21,493 bases of DNA from assembly GCA_031551625.1 (NCBI GenBank), contig JAVBNJ010000081.1, forward strand, positions 1 to 21,493, read 5' to 3'. The notes below the pieces were generated by a model that did no database searches, was not told where the DNA came from, and was given only the letters and a program-made list of their open reading frames with translations. Made by a program: the position numbers and the translations under genes. The DNA is from JAVBNJ01 sp031551625 (GTDB lineage: Bacteria; Bacteroidota; Bacteroidia; Bacteroidales; UBA932). Below are positions 15,374 through 21,493 of this stretch, in pieces. How positions within the stretch are numbered: the stretch's first letter is position 1; every line of letters starts with the position of its first letter.

Positions 15374-15682
15374 TTATTGATAATGAGTCGATAGTTCGGT
15401 AATACTTACAATTCCTACAATCATTTTCTCATCTTCCCAGTCAATTTGCATTTCCAATCGGTACTTCAAATCCAATCGCATTGAATAAGCATCTTTTAAT
15501 CCTTTCAGTTTTTCAAAGTTTAACGACGGGTTATTCCAAAAATCATGAATAGTGGCAGCAGCCTCTATTTTTTCTATGCAAGCCATAAATTTATCGACAA
15601 TTTTTGTCGGTAATTTATATTTATTAGATTTACCTGTTTGGTAAAGTTTTACTAAATCTTTGTTAGCGATGTTTACTTGCAT
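15374..15682 (-). CDS. HigB/RelE-like toxin
   Basis: A 102-residue protein of the RelE/ParE superfamily, HigB-like branch: basic start (KYKLPTKIVDKFMACIEKIE), the segment SLNFEKLKGLKDAYSMRLDLKYRLEM typical of Bacteroidetes HigB-like toxins, and the closing strand IVGIVSITELSTHYQ. Members usually cleave mRNA on the ribosome; His or Tyr near the C-terminus (T-H-Y) and the Arg/Lys residues of the central strands are candidate catalytic residues. Toxin-first gene order is the hallmark of higBA. It is the first gene of the operon with the HTH-peptidase antitoxin 22 nt downstream. The protein appears complete and intact. Confidence 0.9.
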   Translation of the reverse strand: MQVNIANKDLVKLYQTGKSNKYKLPTKIVDKFMACIEKIEAAATIHDFWNNPSLNFEKLKGLKDAYSMRLDLKYRLEMQIDWEDEKMIVGIVSITELSTHYQ

Positions 15683-15700
15683 GGGGAAGTAAATTTAAGA

Positions 15701-15708
15701 CAAACTTA
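15701..15708 (-). promoter_or_regulatory. -7 element of the toxin-antitoxin operon
   Basis: Reverse-strand TAAGTTTG fits TAnnTTTG and would start transcription about 14 nt before the toxin ATG. The 12-bp palindrome AAAATTAATTTT at 15729-15740 lies 20 bases further upstream and could be the operator for the HTH antitoxin. Confidence 0.5.
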
Positions 15709-16032
15709 GGAATAAAAAGGTAAATATGAAAATTAATTTTACTTTTTAAGTAATTTTTTAATTAATAATTTTTATAAACAGCTGTTTTACAGTACGAAAT
15801 TGCTCAAATAGATTTTTAATGTTTTCGGTTTTCATAGTTTTTAGTGGTATATATGGTTGAATGTTTAAATTCGTGGATAACATGATAAGAATGAGCGATT
15901 GTGCACAAAGCAATGAATCCGGTTGGTGTTCGATGTATTGGCGTTGTGTCCGCTAGCTTTCGCGTATTTTTTTCGTACCTTCATGCAACATTTGTAGAAC
16001 GCCCCCGTTATACTAAGTGAAAACCGGAACGG
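15709..16032. other. Divergent intergenic region between toxin operon and sigma-factor operon
   Basis: The gene-free stretch between the divergent toxin and sigma-factor genes holds two short palindromes, AAAATTAATTTT at 15729-15740 and AAACAGCTGTTT at 15776-15787, which are candidate operators, and an A/T-rich tract to about 15780. The part 15800-16032 must contain the sigma-factor promoter, but no clear TAnnTTTG box was found (TACCTTCA near 15976 is only a partial match), compatible with control by an alternative sigma factor. No gene is seen. Confidence 0.4.
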
Positions 16033-16545
16033 ATGAACCTATTTTTTCAAAAACGCGATACGCACACAGCCGATTTCCAGCGGAAATTGTATGACATGCA
16101 CTACAAGCGTATCTACAACACCTGTCTGCGGATTATCGGCAACCGCGAAGAAGCAGAAGAGGCGATGCACGACACGTTTTTGAAATTATTTGCCCACATC
16201 GGCAAGATTGACAGCGAGCAGGCATTTTATCCATGGAGCCAAAGCATTGCTATACGCACAGCGATTGACCGCATCCGGAAAAAGAAAATTTATTTTGAAC
16301 CTGTCGACAATCTTGCGGTAGTGGAAGATGAGCCGGTGGACGAAGAAGCGATGATGCTGACGGTGGAACGGGTAAAGCAACGGCTGGCTGAATTGCCCGA
16401 CGGGTACCGGATAATAGTATCGATGCGGCTGTTTGAAGGGTGCGAGTTTGCCGACATTGCCGAAGAGTTGGGCATAAAAGAAGTAACCGTGCGCTCGCAA
16501 TACATCCGCGGAAAGCAAAAGTTGGCACAATTACTAAAAACTTAG
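16033..16545 (+). CDS. ECF-type RNA polymerase sigma factor
   Basis: A 170-residue sigma-70 family protein of the extracytoplasmic-function group. Region 2 is at about residues 15-90 (YKRIYNTCLRIIGNREEAEEAMHDTFLKLF, with the DTFLKLF helix in place of the common DVFLKLW, and the IRTAIDRIRKK promoter-melting and -10-binding part). Region 4 is at about residues 115-168 (LAELPDGYRIIVSMRLFEG, then the helix-turn-helix FADIAEELGIKEVTVRSQYIRGKQKL). Regions 1.1 and 3 are absent, as usual. It starts a three-gene operon with a probable anti-sigma factor and a DUF2807 secreted protein, an arrangement repeatedly seen in Bacteroidetes. Target promoters are unknown; autoregulation is likely but unproven. 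Confidence 0.93.
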   Translation: MNLFFQKRDTHTADFQRKLYDMHYKRIYNTCLRIIGNREEAEEAMHDTFLKLFAHIGKIDSEQAFYPWSQSIAIRTAIDRIRKKKIYFEPVDNLAVVEDEPVDEEAMMLTVERVKQRLAELPDGYRIIVSMRLFEGCEFADIAEELGIKEVTVRSQYIRGKQKLAQLLKT

Positions 16546-16547
16546 TT

Positions 16548-16583
16548 TTAACCGCGAATTACGCTAATTGTTGCGTTACACGC
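16548..16583. repeat. Remnant of a dispersed 'CCGCGAATTACGC' repeat
   Basis: The spacer between the sigma-factor and anti-sigma genes contains 'accgcgaattacgctaatt' and 'gcgttacacgc', resembling the CGCGAATTACGCGAATT intergenic repeats of many genomes and related in style to the remnant near 7815. It lengthens an otherwise short operon gap to 54 nt. Confidence 0.4.
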
Positions 16584-16599
16584 AAAAATATAAAATATC

Positions 16600-17103
16600 A
16601 TGATTGAAGATTACATAAAAAATAATTTGGATGCTTTCGACGAAGAACCCATCGCCGGGCACTTCGAGCGCTTCGAGCGCAAGCAGCAGGCCTCACAACG
16701 GCGCAAAATTGTGTGGTTGAGCGCACCACTGGCCGTGGCCGCTTCGGTAGTGTTGCTGGTTGCATTCGGCATTTTTACGCCGCACATGCAGCAGCCCAAT
16801 GCTATAGCGGTGGTGCCTTGCGAACAAAGCACCAATATGCAAGCTTGCTATTTTGACAAGATGAATGAGATGGTGGCACAAATAGACCGGTTAACCTACC
16901 AAATGGACAGCTGGGACCAACAATTGGTGCGCGACGAGGTGGCCAATATCATTGAAGCGGCACGCGAAGCAGAAGAACTGATACCCGAAGGGCTGCCCGC
17001 CAACGAAAGCCGGCAATTGCTGGCCGGCTGCTATCAACAGAATCTGCAAAGCCTGCAAATGATTGCCGAACTGGTACAAGAAACAAGTAACACTAAAAAA
17101 TAA
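16600..17103 (+). CDS. Probable membrane-anchored anti-sigma factor
   Basis: A 167-residue protein. Residues 1-35 are cytoplasmic and charged (FDEEPIAGHFERFERKQQ, the 'EP..GHFERF..K' pattern seen in Bacteroidetes anti-sigma-like proteins). One transmembrane helix spans about residues 42-62 (WLSAPLAVAASVVLLVAFGIF). The rest is a periplasmic, mostly helical domain with two Cys pairs in the first part and a long coiled-coil-like segment. Position directly after an ECF sigma gene, single membrane span and short cytoplasmic tail support an anti-sigma role; it lacks the HxxxCxxC motif of zinc anti-sigma factors, so the assignment rests on context. The stop is 6 nt before the DUF2807 gene. Confidence 0.75.
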   Translation: MIEDYIKNNLDAFDEEPIAGHFERFERKQQASQRRKIVWLSAPLAVAASVVLLVAFGIFTPHMQQPNAIAVVPCEQSTNMQACYFDKMNEMVAQIDRLTYQMDSWDQQLVRDEVANIIEAAREAEELIPEGLPANESRQLLAGCYQQNLQSLQMIAELVQETSNTKK

Positions 17104-17109
17104 TAAATC

Positions 17110-17925
17110 ATGAAAAAATTAGTAACCTCCATCGTATTATTATGCTTGGTATTAACAGCGTTTTCACAAATTACCGAAAAACGTAATGTATCGGGCTTCA
17201 CAGCCATTGATGCTTCCAGTTTCTTCTACATTGCCGTAACAAAAGGCACTACAGAATCGCTTTCCATCACTGCTGACAAGGAGTTGATGCCCTACATCGT
17301 AAGTGAAGTAAGCAACGGCACTCTCCGTTTGTACATCAAAGATGATTTCAAGAAGGTTAGCCGGGAAGATAGAACAACTAAACCGGAAGTACAAATAAGC
17401 CTGAAAAATTTGACTAAAGTGAAACTAAGCGGGGCTTGTAAATTGGAAAGCGCTTCGACATTTGAACCTGTCGATTTTAAGGGCGACCTTAGTGGGGCTT
17501 GTAATTTAAAATTGAACCTGCACGCAAGCAATAAAGTTGATGTGGAAAGCAGCGGTGCCAGTAAGGTAGATATGATTATTGCGGCACGCGAAGCCGAGTT
17601 TGACGCATCGGGTTCCTGCAAAATGAATTTGCAATTGCAAGCGACAAAAGTGTCGTTCGATTTAAGTGGGGCTTCTAAAATAACAGCTGCTGGAAATTGC
17701 GACAATGTAGTGTTCGAAACCAGTGGTGCATCCAATATCAGCGCATTCGATTTGTTCGCGAAACGTGTAAATGTTGATCTGTCGGGCAGTAGCAAGGTAG
17801 AAATAAATGCCAGAGAAAACCTGTCAGTCGAGGCATCGGGTGCCAGTGCGGTGTATTACAAGGGTTCGCCACGATTTGACAGTATAGAAACCAGTGGTGC
17901 GGCAAAAATCAAATCGGCTAATTAA
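17110..17925 (+). CDS. Secreted DUF2807 (head GIN domain) protein
   Basis: A 271-residue protein with a signal peptide ending T-A-F-S-Q. The mature part starts with the family opening (KRNVSGFTAIDASSFFYIAVTKG) and then repeats a motif of type (L/S/A/T)-S-G-(A/S)-(S/C/A)-K about nine times (LSGACKLE, LSGACNLK, SSGASKVD, ASGSCKMN, LSGASKIT and so on), each one turn of a right-handed beta-helix as in DUF2807/GIN proteins. Molecular function is unknown; proteins of this family are often encoded behind ECF sigma and anti-sigma genes and may be adhesive or a sensed surface component. It is the third gene of the operon and ends 25 nt before the promoter of the riboswitch leader. Confidence 0.9.
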   Translation: MKKLVTSIVLLCLVLTAFSQITEKRNVSGFTAIDASSFFYIAVTKGTTESLSITADKELMPYIVSEVSNGTLRLYIKDDFKKVSREDRTTKPEVQISLKNLTKVKLSGACKLESASTFEPVDFKGDLSGACNLKLNLHASNKVDVESSGASKVDMIIAAREAEFDASGSCKMNLQLQATKVSFDLSGASKITAAGNCDNVVFETSGASNISAFDLFAKRVNVDLSGSSKVEINARENLSVEASGASAVYYKGSPRFDSIETSGAAKIKSAN

Positions 17926-17949
17926 TTTTTATTTTTTCCAAAAATTACG

Positions 17950-17957
17950 TACCTTTG
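17950..17957 (+). promoter_or_regulatory. -7 element for the FMN riboswitch transcript
   Basis: TACCTTTG fits TAnnTTTG exactly; transcription would start about 7-10 nt before the first aptamer stem. The -33 region is A/T-rich without a clear TTTG. Confidence 0.6.
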
Positions 17958-17968
17958 CCTCGAAAATA

Positions 17969-18082
17969 ATCTTCGGGGCAGGGTGCAAGTCCCTACCGGT
18001 GGTGATAGTCCACGACTCCCGCGAAAGCGCGACTGAACTTGTGAAATTCAAGTACCGACGGTATAGTCCGGATGGAAGAAGA
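17969..18082 (+). ncRNA. FMN riboswitch (RFN element)
   Basis: The sequence carries the conserved blocks in order: CTTCGGGGCAGGGTG, CCCTACCGG, TGGTGATAGTCCACGACTCC, a variable stem, a TGAACTTGTGAAATTCAAG stem, ACCGACGGTATAGTCCGGATGG and a closing GAAGA strand that pairs with the 5' TCTTC. This is an FMN-binding aptamer. In flavin biosynthesis or transport genes it lowers expression when FMN is abundant. Here the first downstream gene is a TonB-dependent receptor at 18240, with a strong terminator between at 18183-18213. The 5' aptamer segment TTCGGGGC (17972-17979) is identical to part of the terminator 3' arm, which fits a terminator/antiterminator switch. Confidence 0.95.
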
Positions 18083-18086
18083 AACA

Positions 18087-18119
18087 ATTGACGATTTGTT
18101 TATTGACGATTGACAATTG
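18087..18119 (+). repeat. Direct ATTGACGATT repeat with flanking CAATTG
   Basis: ATTGACGATT occurs at 18087-18096 and 18102-18111, bounded by CAATTG on either side (18085-18090 and 18114-18119). It lies in the riboswitch leader between aptamer and terminator and resembles the low-complexity 'caattgacaattg' runs common in intergenic DNA. Confidence 0.45.
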
Positions 18120-18137
18120 GAAAAATGCAGTGTGTAC

Positions 18138-18167
18138 TCGTCATTACGAGGTACGAAGCAGTCTTTC
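18138..18167 (+). repeat. Dispersed 'CGTCATTGCGAGG..CGAAGCAATCTTTC'-type repeat
   Basis: The segment TCGTCATTACGAGGTACGAAG, continuing into CAGTCTTTC, matches a widely distributed bacterial intergenic repeat whose translation gives the tell-tale peptide SSLRGTKQS. Here it sits between the FMN aptamer and the terminator, so it was probably inserted into the leader of the receptor gene. The open frame starting at 18117 that reads through it is therefore an artefact. Confidence 0.7.
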
Positions 18168-18182
18168 TTTAGACATCTATAT

Positions 18183-18213
18183 AAAGCTCCGAAATTTTTT
18201 CGGGGCTTTTTTT
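18183..18213 (+). terminator. Intrinsic terminator in the leader of the TonB-dependent receptor
   Basis: AAAGCTCCGAAA (18183-18194) pairs over 12 bp (one G-U) with TTTCGGGGCTTT (18198-18209) around a TTT loop, followed by T's to 18213. It lies 27 nt before the receptor ATG and is the likely expression platform of the FMN riboswitch: with FMN the aptamer closes and the terminator forms; without it the aptamer segment TTCGGGGC could hold the terminator's 5' arm. Confidence 0.8.
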
Positions 18214-18239
18214 GTTTTTATTTGGATTATTATATAGAT

Positions 18240-20585
18240 ATGATGAAAAGACTTTTTACAACTATTGCATTACTCCTCGCATTGACAGCCGTTGCACAGC
18301 AAGCTGATAGCGCATTGCAGGCCGTGCAGTTGAATGAAATTACGGTGACTGCCTCGCAATTGTGCGACGATGCGCCGGTAACGTTGCGCACTATCGGCAC
18401 TAAAGAAATTACGCAATACCTCGGCACCAAAACTTATCCCGAAATCATGCGTAACGTCGGCGGCGTGTACGCCACTTCGGAGTCGGGTAGCTACGGCGAT
18501 GCAAAAATAAACATTCGCGGATTCAAGCAAGAGAATTTTACGGTATTGCTCAATGGCGTTCCCCTTTCGGGTTTCCGTAGCGGGTCAATGTTTTGGAATA
18601 ACTGGTTGGGGTTAACCGATGCCACCTACCGCGTGCAGGTGCAGAAAGGTATCGGCGGGTCGATGCTGGCGGCTAACTCTATGGGAGGCACTATTAACAT
18701 TGTTACTAAGTCCGCAGAGCAAGCAGCAGGCGGATCGGTATCGTTCGACATGGCGGGTTACGGGTTGTACAATGCCAGTGTATCGCTCGCAACAGGCCAA
18801 CTCAAAAACGGTTGGGCAATGAGTTTCGTCGGTTCGCGCACATGGGGCGAGGGCTATGTCGATGCCACAGCCGTTGATTCGTGGGGCTATTTCTTTAACC
18901 TGAGTAAAAAAATAAATGAACGGCATTCGCTGCTGTTCACGGTGCTTGGTTCGCCCGAGCGGCACGGCCAGCGTTCGCAAAAACTCTCGGCCGGCGAGGT
19001 GGATACCTACGGGCTGAAATACAATAAAAACTGGGGCGAATACAATGGGAAAATAAATAACGTGAGTGAAAATTTTTACCACAAGCCCTATTTTTCAGCG
19101 ACGCATTTTTTCACACCTTCGGAACAATTATTGCTGTCGAACACGTTGTTTTTTTCCATTGGCAGCGGAGGCGGCAAGTGGACAGAGAGTACCGGAAAAA
19201 AGATCACATCGTACATCAACGATGGCGGGCAAATCGACTGGTATGCCGTGGTAGCCGACAACGCCACTAATCAAGATTCGGTGCAACTGCCCGACGGCTC
19301 GTGGGCCAAAGGCTATTCGAAAAATATTCAATCCGATTACTTGGCAGGCCACACGCAAGTGGGCTTGAAATCGTCGCTGGACTGGCAGTTCAACGACCGT
19401 TTGAAACTATCGAGTGGCTTACTTTACCAATATTTTTATTCGTGGCAAAATGAACAAATAACTAATCTTTTAGGTGGAAATTTTTGGTACGAAAATTACG
19501 GCAAAAATTCGCTGGCAGGTTTTGCCTGGCGCAATCCGGTAAAAGGCGTGGGCGACTACATCCGCCTCGACAATGGCGACCGCGACCACACGGTTTCGCT
19601 CTACGCGCAGCTTGACTATACGGCCGGGCGATGGTATCTATTTGCCGGAGCAATGTTCATGGCCAACAACTACCAACATTGGGACAAGTACAATTATCCC
19701 GGCAATCCCAACAGCGACCATGTGTGGGGCGTGGGAGGCAACGTGAAAGCCGGTACGCGGTTCAACATTGCCGAACATCAGAATGTGTATGTAAACGGCG
19801 GTTACTATTCGCGCGTACCGTACTCCAATGTCTATTTTTCGAGCGGCAATAACGATATTACGGAAGATGTGACGAACGAAGGCAATTACATGGCCGAAGC
19901 TGGCTACAAGTTTTCCAACAACGCGGTGCAAATAAATGTGAATGGGTACTACAGCTACTGGAAAAACAAAACACTCCTCTCCGACCCTTACAAACAATTG
20001 GATGATTCGCAAGTACGCTATATGCTACGCGGCCTTGATGCACAGCACATGGGCGTAGAGGTGAGCTACGACCACCGAATCACCCGCTGGCTCACGTTGT
20101 CGGCCTTTGCTTCGGCAGGCAATTGGAAATGGAAGAACGATGTGAACGCGACTATTTACGACCCTTACACCAGCTTGCCTGTAGATACATTGAAAGTGTT
20201 TACCGACGGCCTGCTGGTGGGCGATGCCCCGCAAACACAACTGGGCGCCATGGCTACCGTAAAAATACTGAATACGCTGGAAGTGCGCGCCGAGTGCCGC
20301 TACAACGACCGGATGTATGCCAACTTCGACCCTTCGAAACGCACGAACCCCAACGACCGCAGCCAGTCGTACCGCATTCCTTCGTCGTTCGTAACAGACT
20401 TGCACATCAACTACCCGTTCAAGATTTCAATGGTGCGGGCCAATTTGTTTTTCTCGTGTACCAACCTGTTCAACGAAAAATATATTGAGCGTGGCGACGA
20501 CGGCGCCAATCACGACCTTAGCACCTTCCGCGGGTTCTGGGGAGTAGGACGCAATGTACAGGCGGGGATACGGCTGCAGTTTTAA
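18240..20585 (+). CDS. TonB-dependent outer membrane receptor, probable flavin uptake
   Basis: A 781-residue receptor. Signal peptide at residues 1-20 (MMKRLFTTIALLLALTAVAQ). A short TonB-box-like stretch (LNEITVTASQ) precedes the plug domain (about 35-155: YPEIMRNVGGVYAT, DAKINIRGFKQENFTVLLNGVPL and GGTINIVTKSA). The remaining ~600 residues are amphipathic strands of a 22-strand barrel, ending GVGRNVQAGIRLQF with the terminal Phe needed for membrane insertion. No carboxypeptidase-like N-terminal domain and no adjacent SusD gene, so it is a vitamin/siderophore-type rather than a glycan receptor. The FMN riboswitch in its leader makes riboflavin or a related flavin the best substrate guess; that is inference. 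ATG at 18240 is used; the upstream extension to 18117 is repeat-derived. Confidence 0.93.
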   Translation: MMKRLFTTIALLLALTAVAQQADSALQAVQLNEITVTASQLCDDAPVTLRTIGTKEITQYLGTKTYPEIMRNVGGVYATSESGSYGDAKINIRGFKQENFTVLLNGVPLSGFRSGSMFWNNWLGLTDATYRVQVQKGIGGSMLAANSMGGTINIVTKSAEQAAGGSVSFDMAGYGLYNASVSLATGQLKNGWAMSFVGSRTWGEGYVDATAVDSWGYFFNLSKKINERHSLLFTVLGSPERHGQRSQKLSAGEVDTYGLKYNKNWGEYNGKINNVSENFYHKPYFSATHFFTPSEQLLLSNTLFFSIGSGGGKWTESTGKKITSYINDGGQIDWYAVVADNATNQDSVQLPDGSWAKGYSKNIQSDYLAGHTQVGLKSSLDWQFNDRLKLSSGLLYQYFYSWQNEQITNLLGGNFWYENYGKNSLAGFAWRNPVKGVGDYIRLDNGDRDHTVSLYAQLDYTAGRWYLFAGAMFMANNYQHWDKYNYPGNPNSDHVWGVGGNVKAGTRFNIAEHQNVYVNGGYYSRVPYSNVYFSSGNNDITEDVTNEGNYMAEAGYKFSNNAVQINVNGYYSYWKNKTLLSDPYKQLDDSQVRYMLRGLDAQHMGVEVSYDHRITRWLTLSAFASAGNWKWKNDVNATIYDPYTSLPVDTLKVFTDGLLVGDAPQTQLGAMATVKILNTLEVRAECRYNDRMYANFDPSKRTNPNDRSQSYRIPSSFVTDLHINYPFKISMVRANLFFSCTNLFNEKYIERGDDGANHDLSTFRGFWGVGRNVQAGIRLQF

Positions 20586-20652
20586 CTTCACACAAAGGTA
20601 AAAGAACACGAAATATAATAAATTTAACTTGTCAAATCTAAAGCCTTTATAA

Positions 20653-21493
20653 TTAGCGCACGCAACGGGCATAGCCACTGTATGCATAGTTATAAGACGG
20701 ATAATAATCATATCGCGAACAGCCTTTTTGAGAAGATAAAAAGGTTACAGGATTAATAGAAGTTACCCTTTGCCCATACGCTCCGTATCCTAAACAATCG
20801 GAAACAATAAATGCGATATAGCCTCCTTGACAGAGAGAATACTCTGTCCAGCATGTTTCGCCGGTAATTTTAAAAATTTTTGACAGGTATTGATTCCAAC
20901 TATTAATTGTAAGTTCAAATTCGGTCTGGTTGGGTAGTCGCCAACCCGAAGAGCAAAGAGTGGAATAAGTAGAGGGAAGTAAGTGTCGCCAATATTCTGT
21001 GCCATTAGGGTCGGCATTGCTACCACACAACTCATTAACCGCCGCCGAATGTCCTTTGTAGTTCAGGTAATCGTCCATCGTCCAGAGGCCGGTTGAAAGC
21101 TGTGCGATACGGTAAATTTTATTGTCGCGCGTGTCTTTTATCCATGCTTCCCAATTTTTTGCACCGCTTGTACGCAATTGACAGGCATGGGTAGCATCAA
21201 TCAACAAATCGCTGCCGGTGTAGGGGCAGAATGTACCGGGGCAATCTGTGGCATCGGTCAGTGTTTTTGGTGCAATGGTCAATGCGGCGGCCGCCAATGT
21301 TTTTCCAACAACTACTTGTTTAGTTACACCATCGGCTGCTGTGAAGGTAAACGGCGGTGTACCATGGAGTGTATATACGCCGCTACTTGCTGTTGCATTC
21401 GGCGGACAGTCGCTTACATGGGCACACCAGTTGTATTTGGCAGGGACTCCGCTTAATGTTACGGTTACTTTCTGGTTGTAGGCGCCACTGTTT
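20653..21493 (-). CDS. FISUMP-type secreted protein, second copy, 5' end outside window
   Basis: The reverse frame is open from the right edge to the stop at 20653-20655 (280 codons), so the N-terminus and signal peptide are missing. The sequence parallels the first copy: beta-rich middle, CPGTFCPYTGSDLL, WEAWIKDTRDNKIYRIAQL, then GWRLPN, GGYIAFI, INPVTF and a terminal SGYARCVR. DNA from 21050 to the edge aligns without gaps to 7002-7445 with 8 differences in 444 bases, whereas the last ~400 bases are strongly diverged. The C-terminal region is the FISUMP-like domain, whose ligand is unknown. Within the visible part this copy has no frameshift. It is convergent with the TonB receptor gene, with no clear terminator between them. 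Confidence 0.85.
   Translation of the reverse strand, partial: NSGAYNQKVTVTLSGVPAKYNWCAHVSDCPPNATASSGVYTLHGTPPFTFTAADGVTKQVVVGKTLAAAALTIAPKTLTDATDCPGTFCPYTGSDLLIDATHACQLRTSGAKNWEAWIKDTRDNKIYRIAQLSTGLWTMDDYLNYKGHSAAVNELCGSNADPNGTEYWRHLLPSTYSTLCSSGWRLPNQTEFELTINSWNQYLSKIFKITGETCWTEYSLCQGGYIAFIVSDCLGYGAYGQRVTSINPVTFLSSQKGCSRYDYYPSYNYAYSGYARCVR

Noticed and set aside
18117..18239. In-frame upstream extension of the TonB receptor (41 extra residues)
   Set aside because: The extension runs through the dispersed repeat (SSLRGTKQS) and the terminator hairpin and would bury the signal peptide; ATG at 18240 gives a normal signal peptide.

Overview
The window reads as a chromosomal segment of a member of the Bacteroidota, most likely Bacteroidales. 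Evidence: several promoters fit the Bacteroidetes consensus (TTTG about 20 nt upstream of TAnnTTTG), lipoproteins have short lipoboxes, and the gene order nadK / DUF6089-type gene / uppS / bamA / skp-like x2 / murI is an envelope cluster typical of the order. The species cannot be fixed from sequence alone.

Layout. 1-172 (-): start of a TPR-type lipoprotein running off the left edge. 242-6529 (+): housekeeping and envelope block with NAD kinase, a small beta-barrel-like protein, undecaprenyl diphosphate synthase, the Omp85 protein BamA and two OmpH/Skp-like periplasmic chaperones. 6553-6583: bidirectional terminator. 6590-7745 (-): frameshifted gene for a secreted protein with a Fibrobacter succinogenes major paralogous (FISUMP) type C-terminus. 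7746-8237: gene-free stretch of degenerate repeats and a long imperfect inverted repeat. 8238-11657 (+): lipoprotein amidohydrolase, glutamate racemase and YeiH-type transporter. 11731-12300 (+): unknown lipoprotein. 12535-13440 (-): stand-alone NAD(P)H-hydrate dehydratase. 13660-15682 (-): compact three-gene operon of HigB-like toxin, HigA-like antitoxin fused to an ImmA/IrrE metallopeptidase domain, and a pentapeptide-repeat protein. 16033-17925 (+): ECF sigma factor, membrane-anchored probable anti-sigma factor and a DUF2807 (GIN) secreted protein. 17950-20585 (+): promoter, FMN riboswitch, terminator and TonB-dependent receptor, together a probable flavin-uptake locus. 20653-21493 (-): second FISUMP-type gene, cut by the right edge.

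Most notable points: (i) an FMN riboswitch in front of a TonB receptor, with an 8-nt identity between the aptamer and the terminator 3' arm that suggests the switching mechanism; (ii) two FISUMP-type genes with a 98% identical upstream part and an abruptly divergent C-terminal part; (iii) an imperfect inverted repeat that supplies both the last codons of uppS and the -33 box of bamA; (iv) a pentapeptide-repeat protein coupled to a HigBA/ImmA toxin-antitoxin pair. Dispersed intergenic repeats (near 2664, 7815, 16548 and 18138) show that repeats have shaped regulatory regions and gene ends here. No tRNA, rRNA, CRISPR array or intact transposase was recognised.
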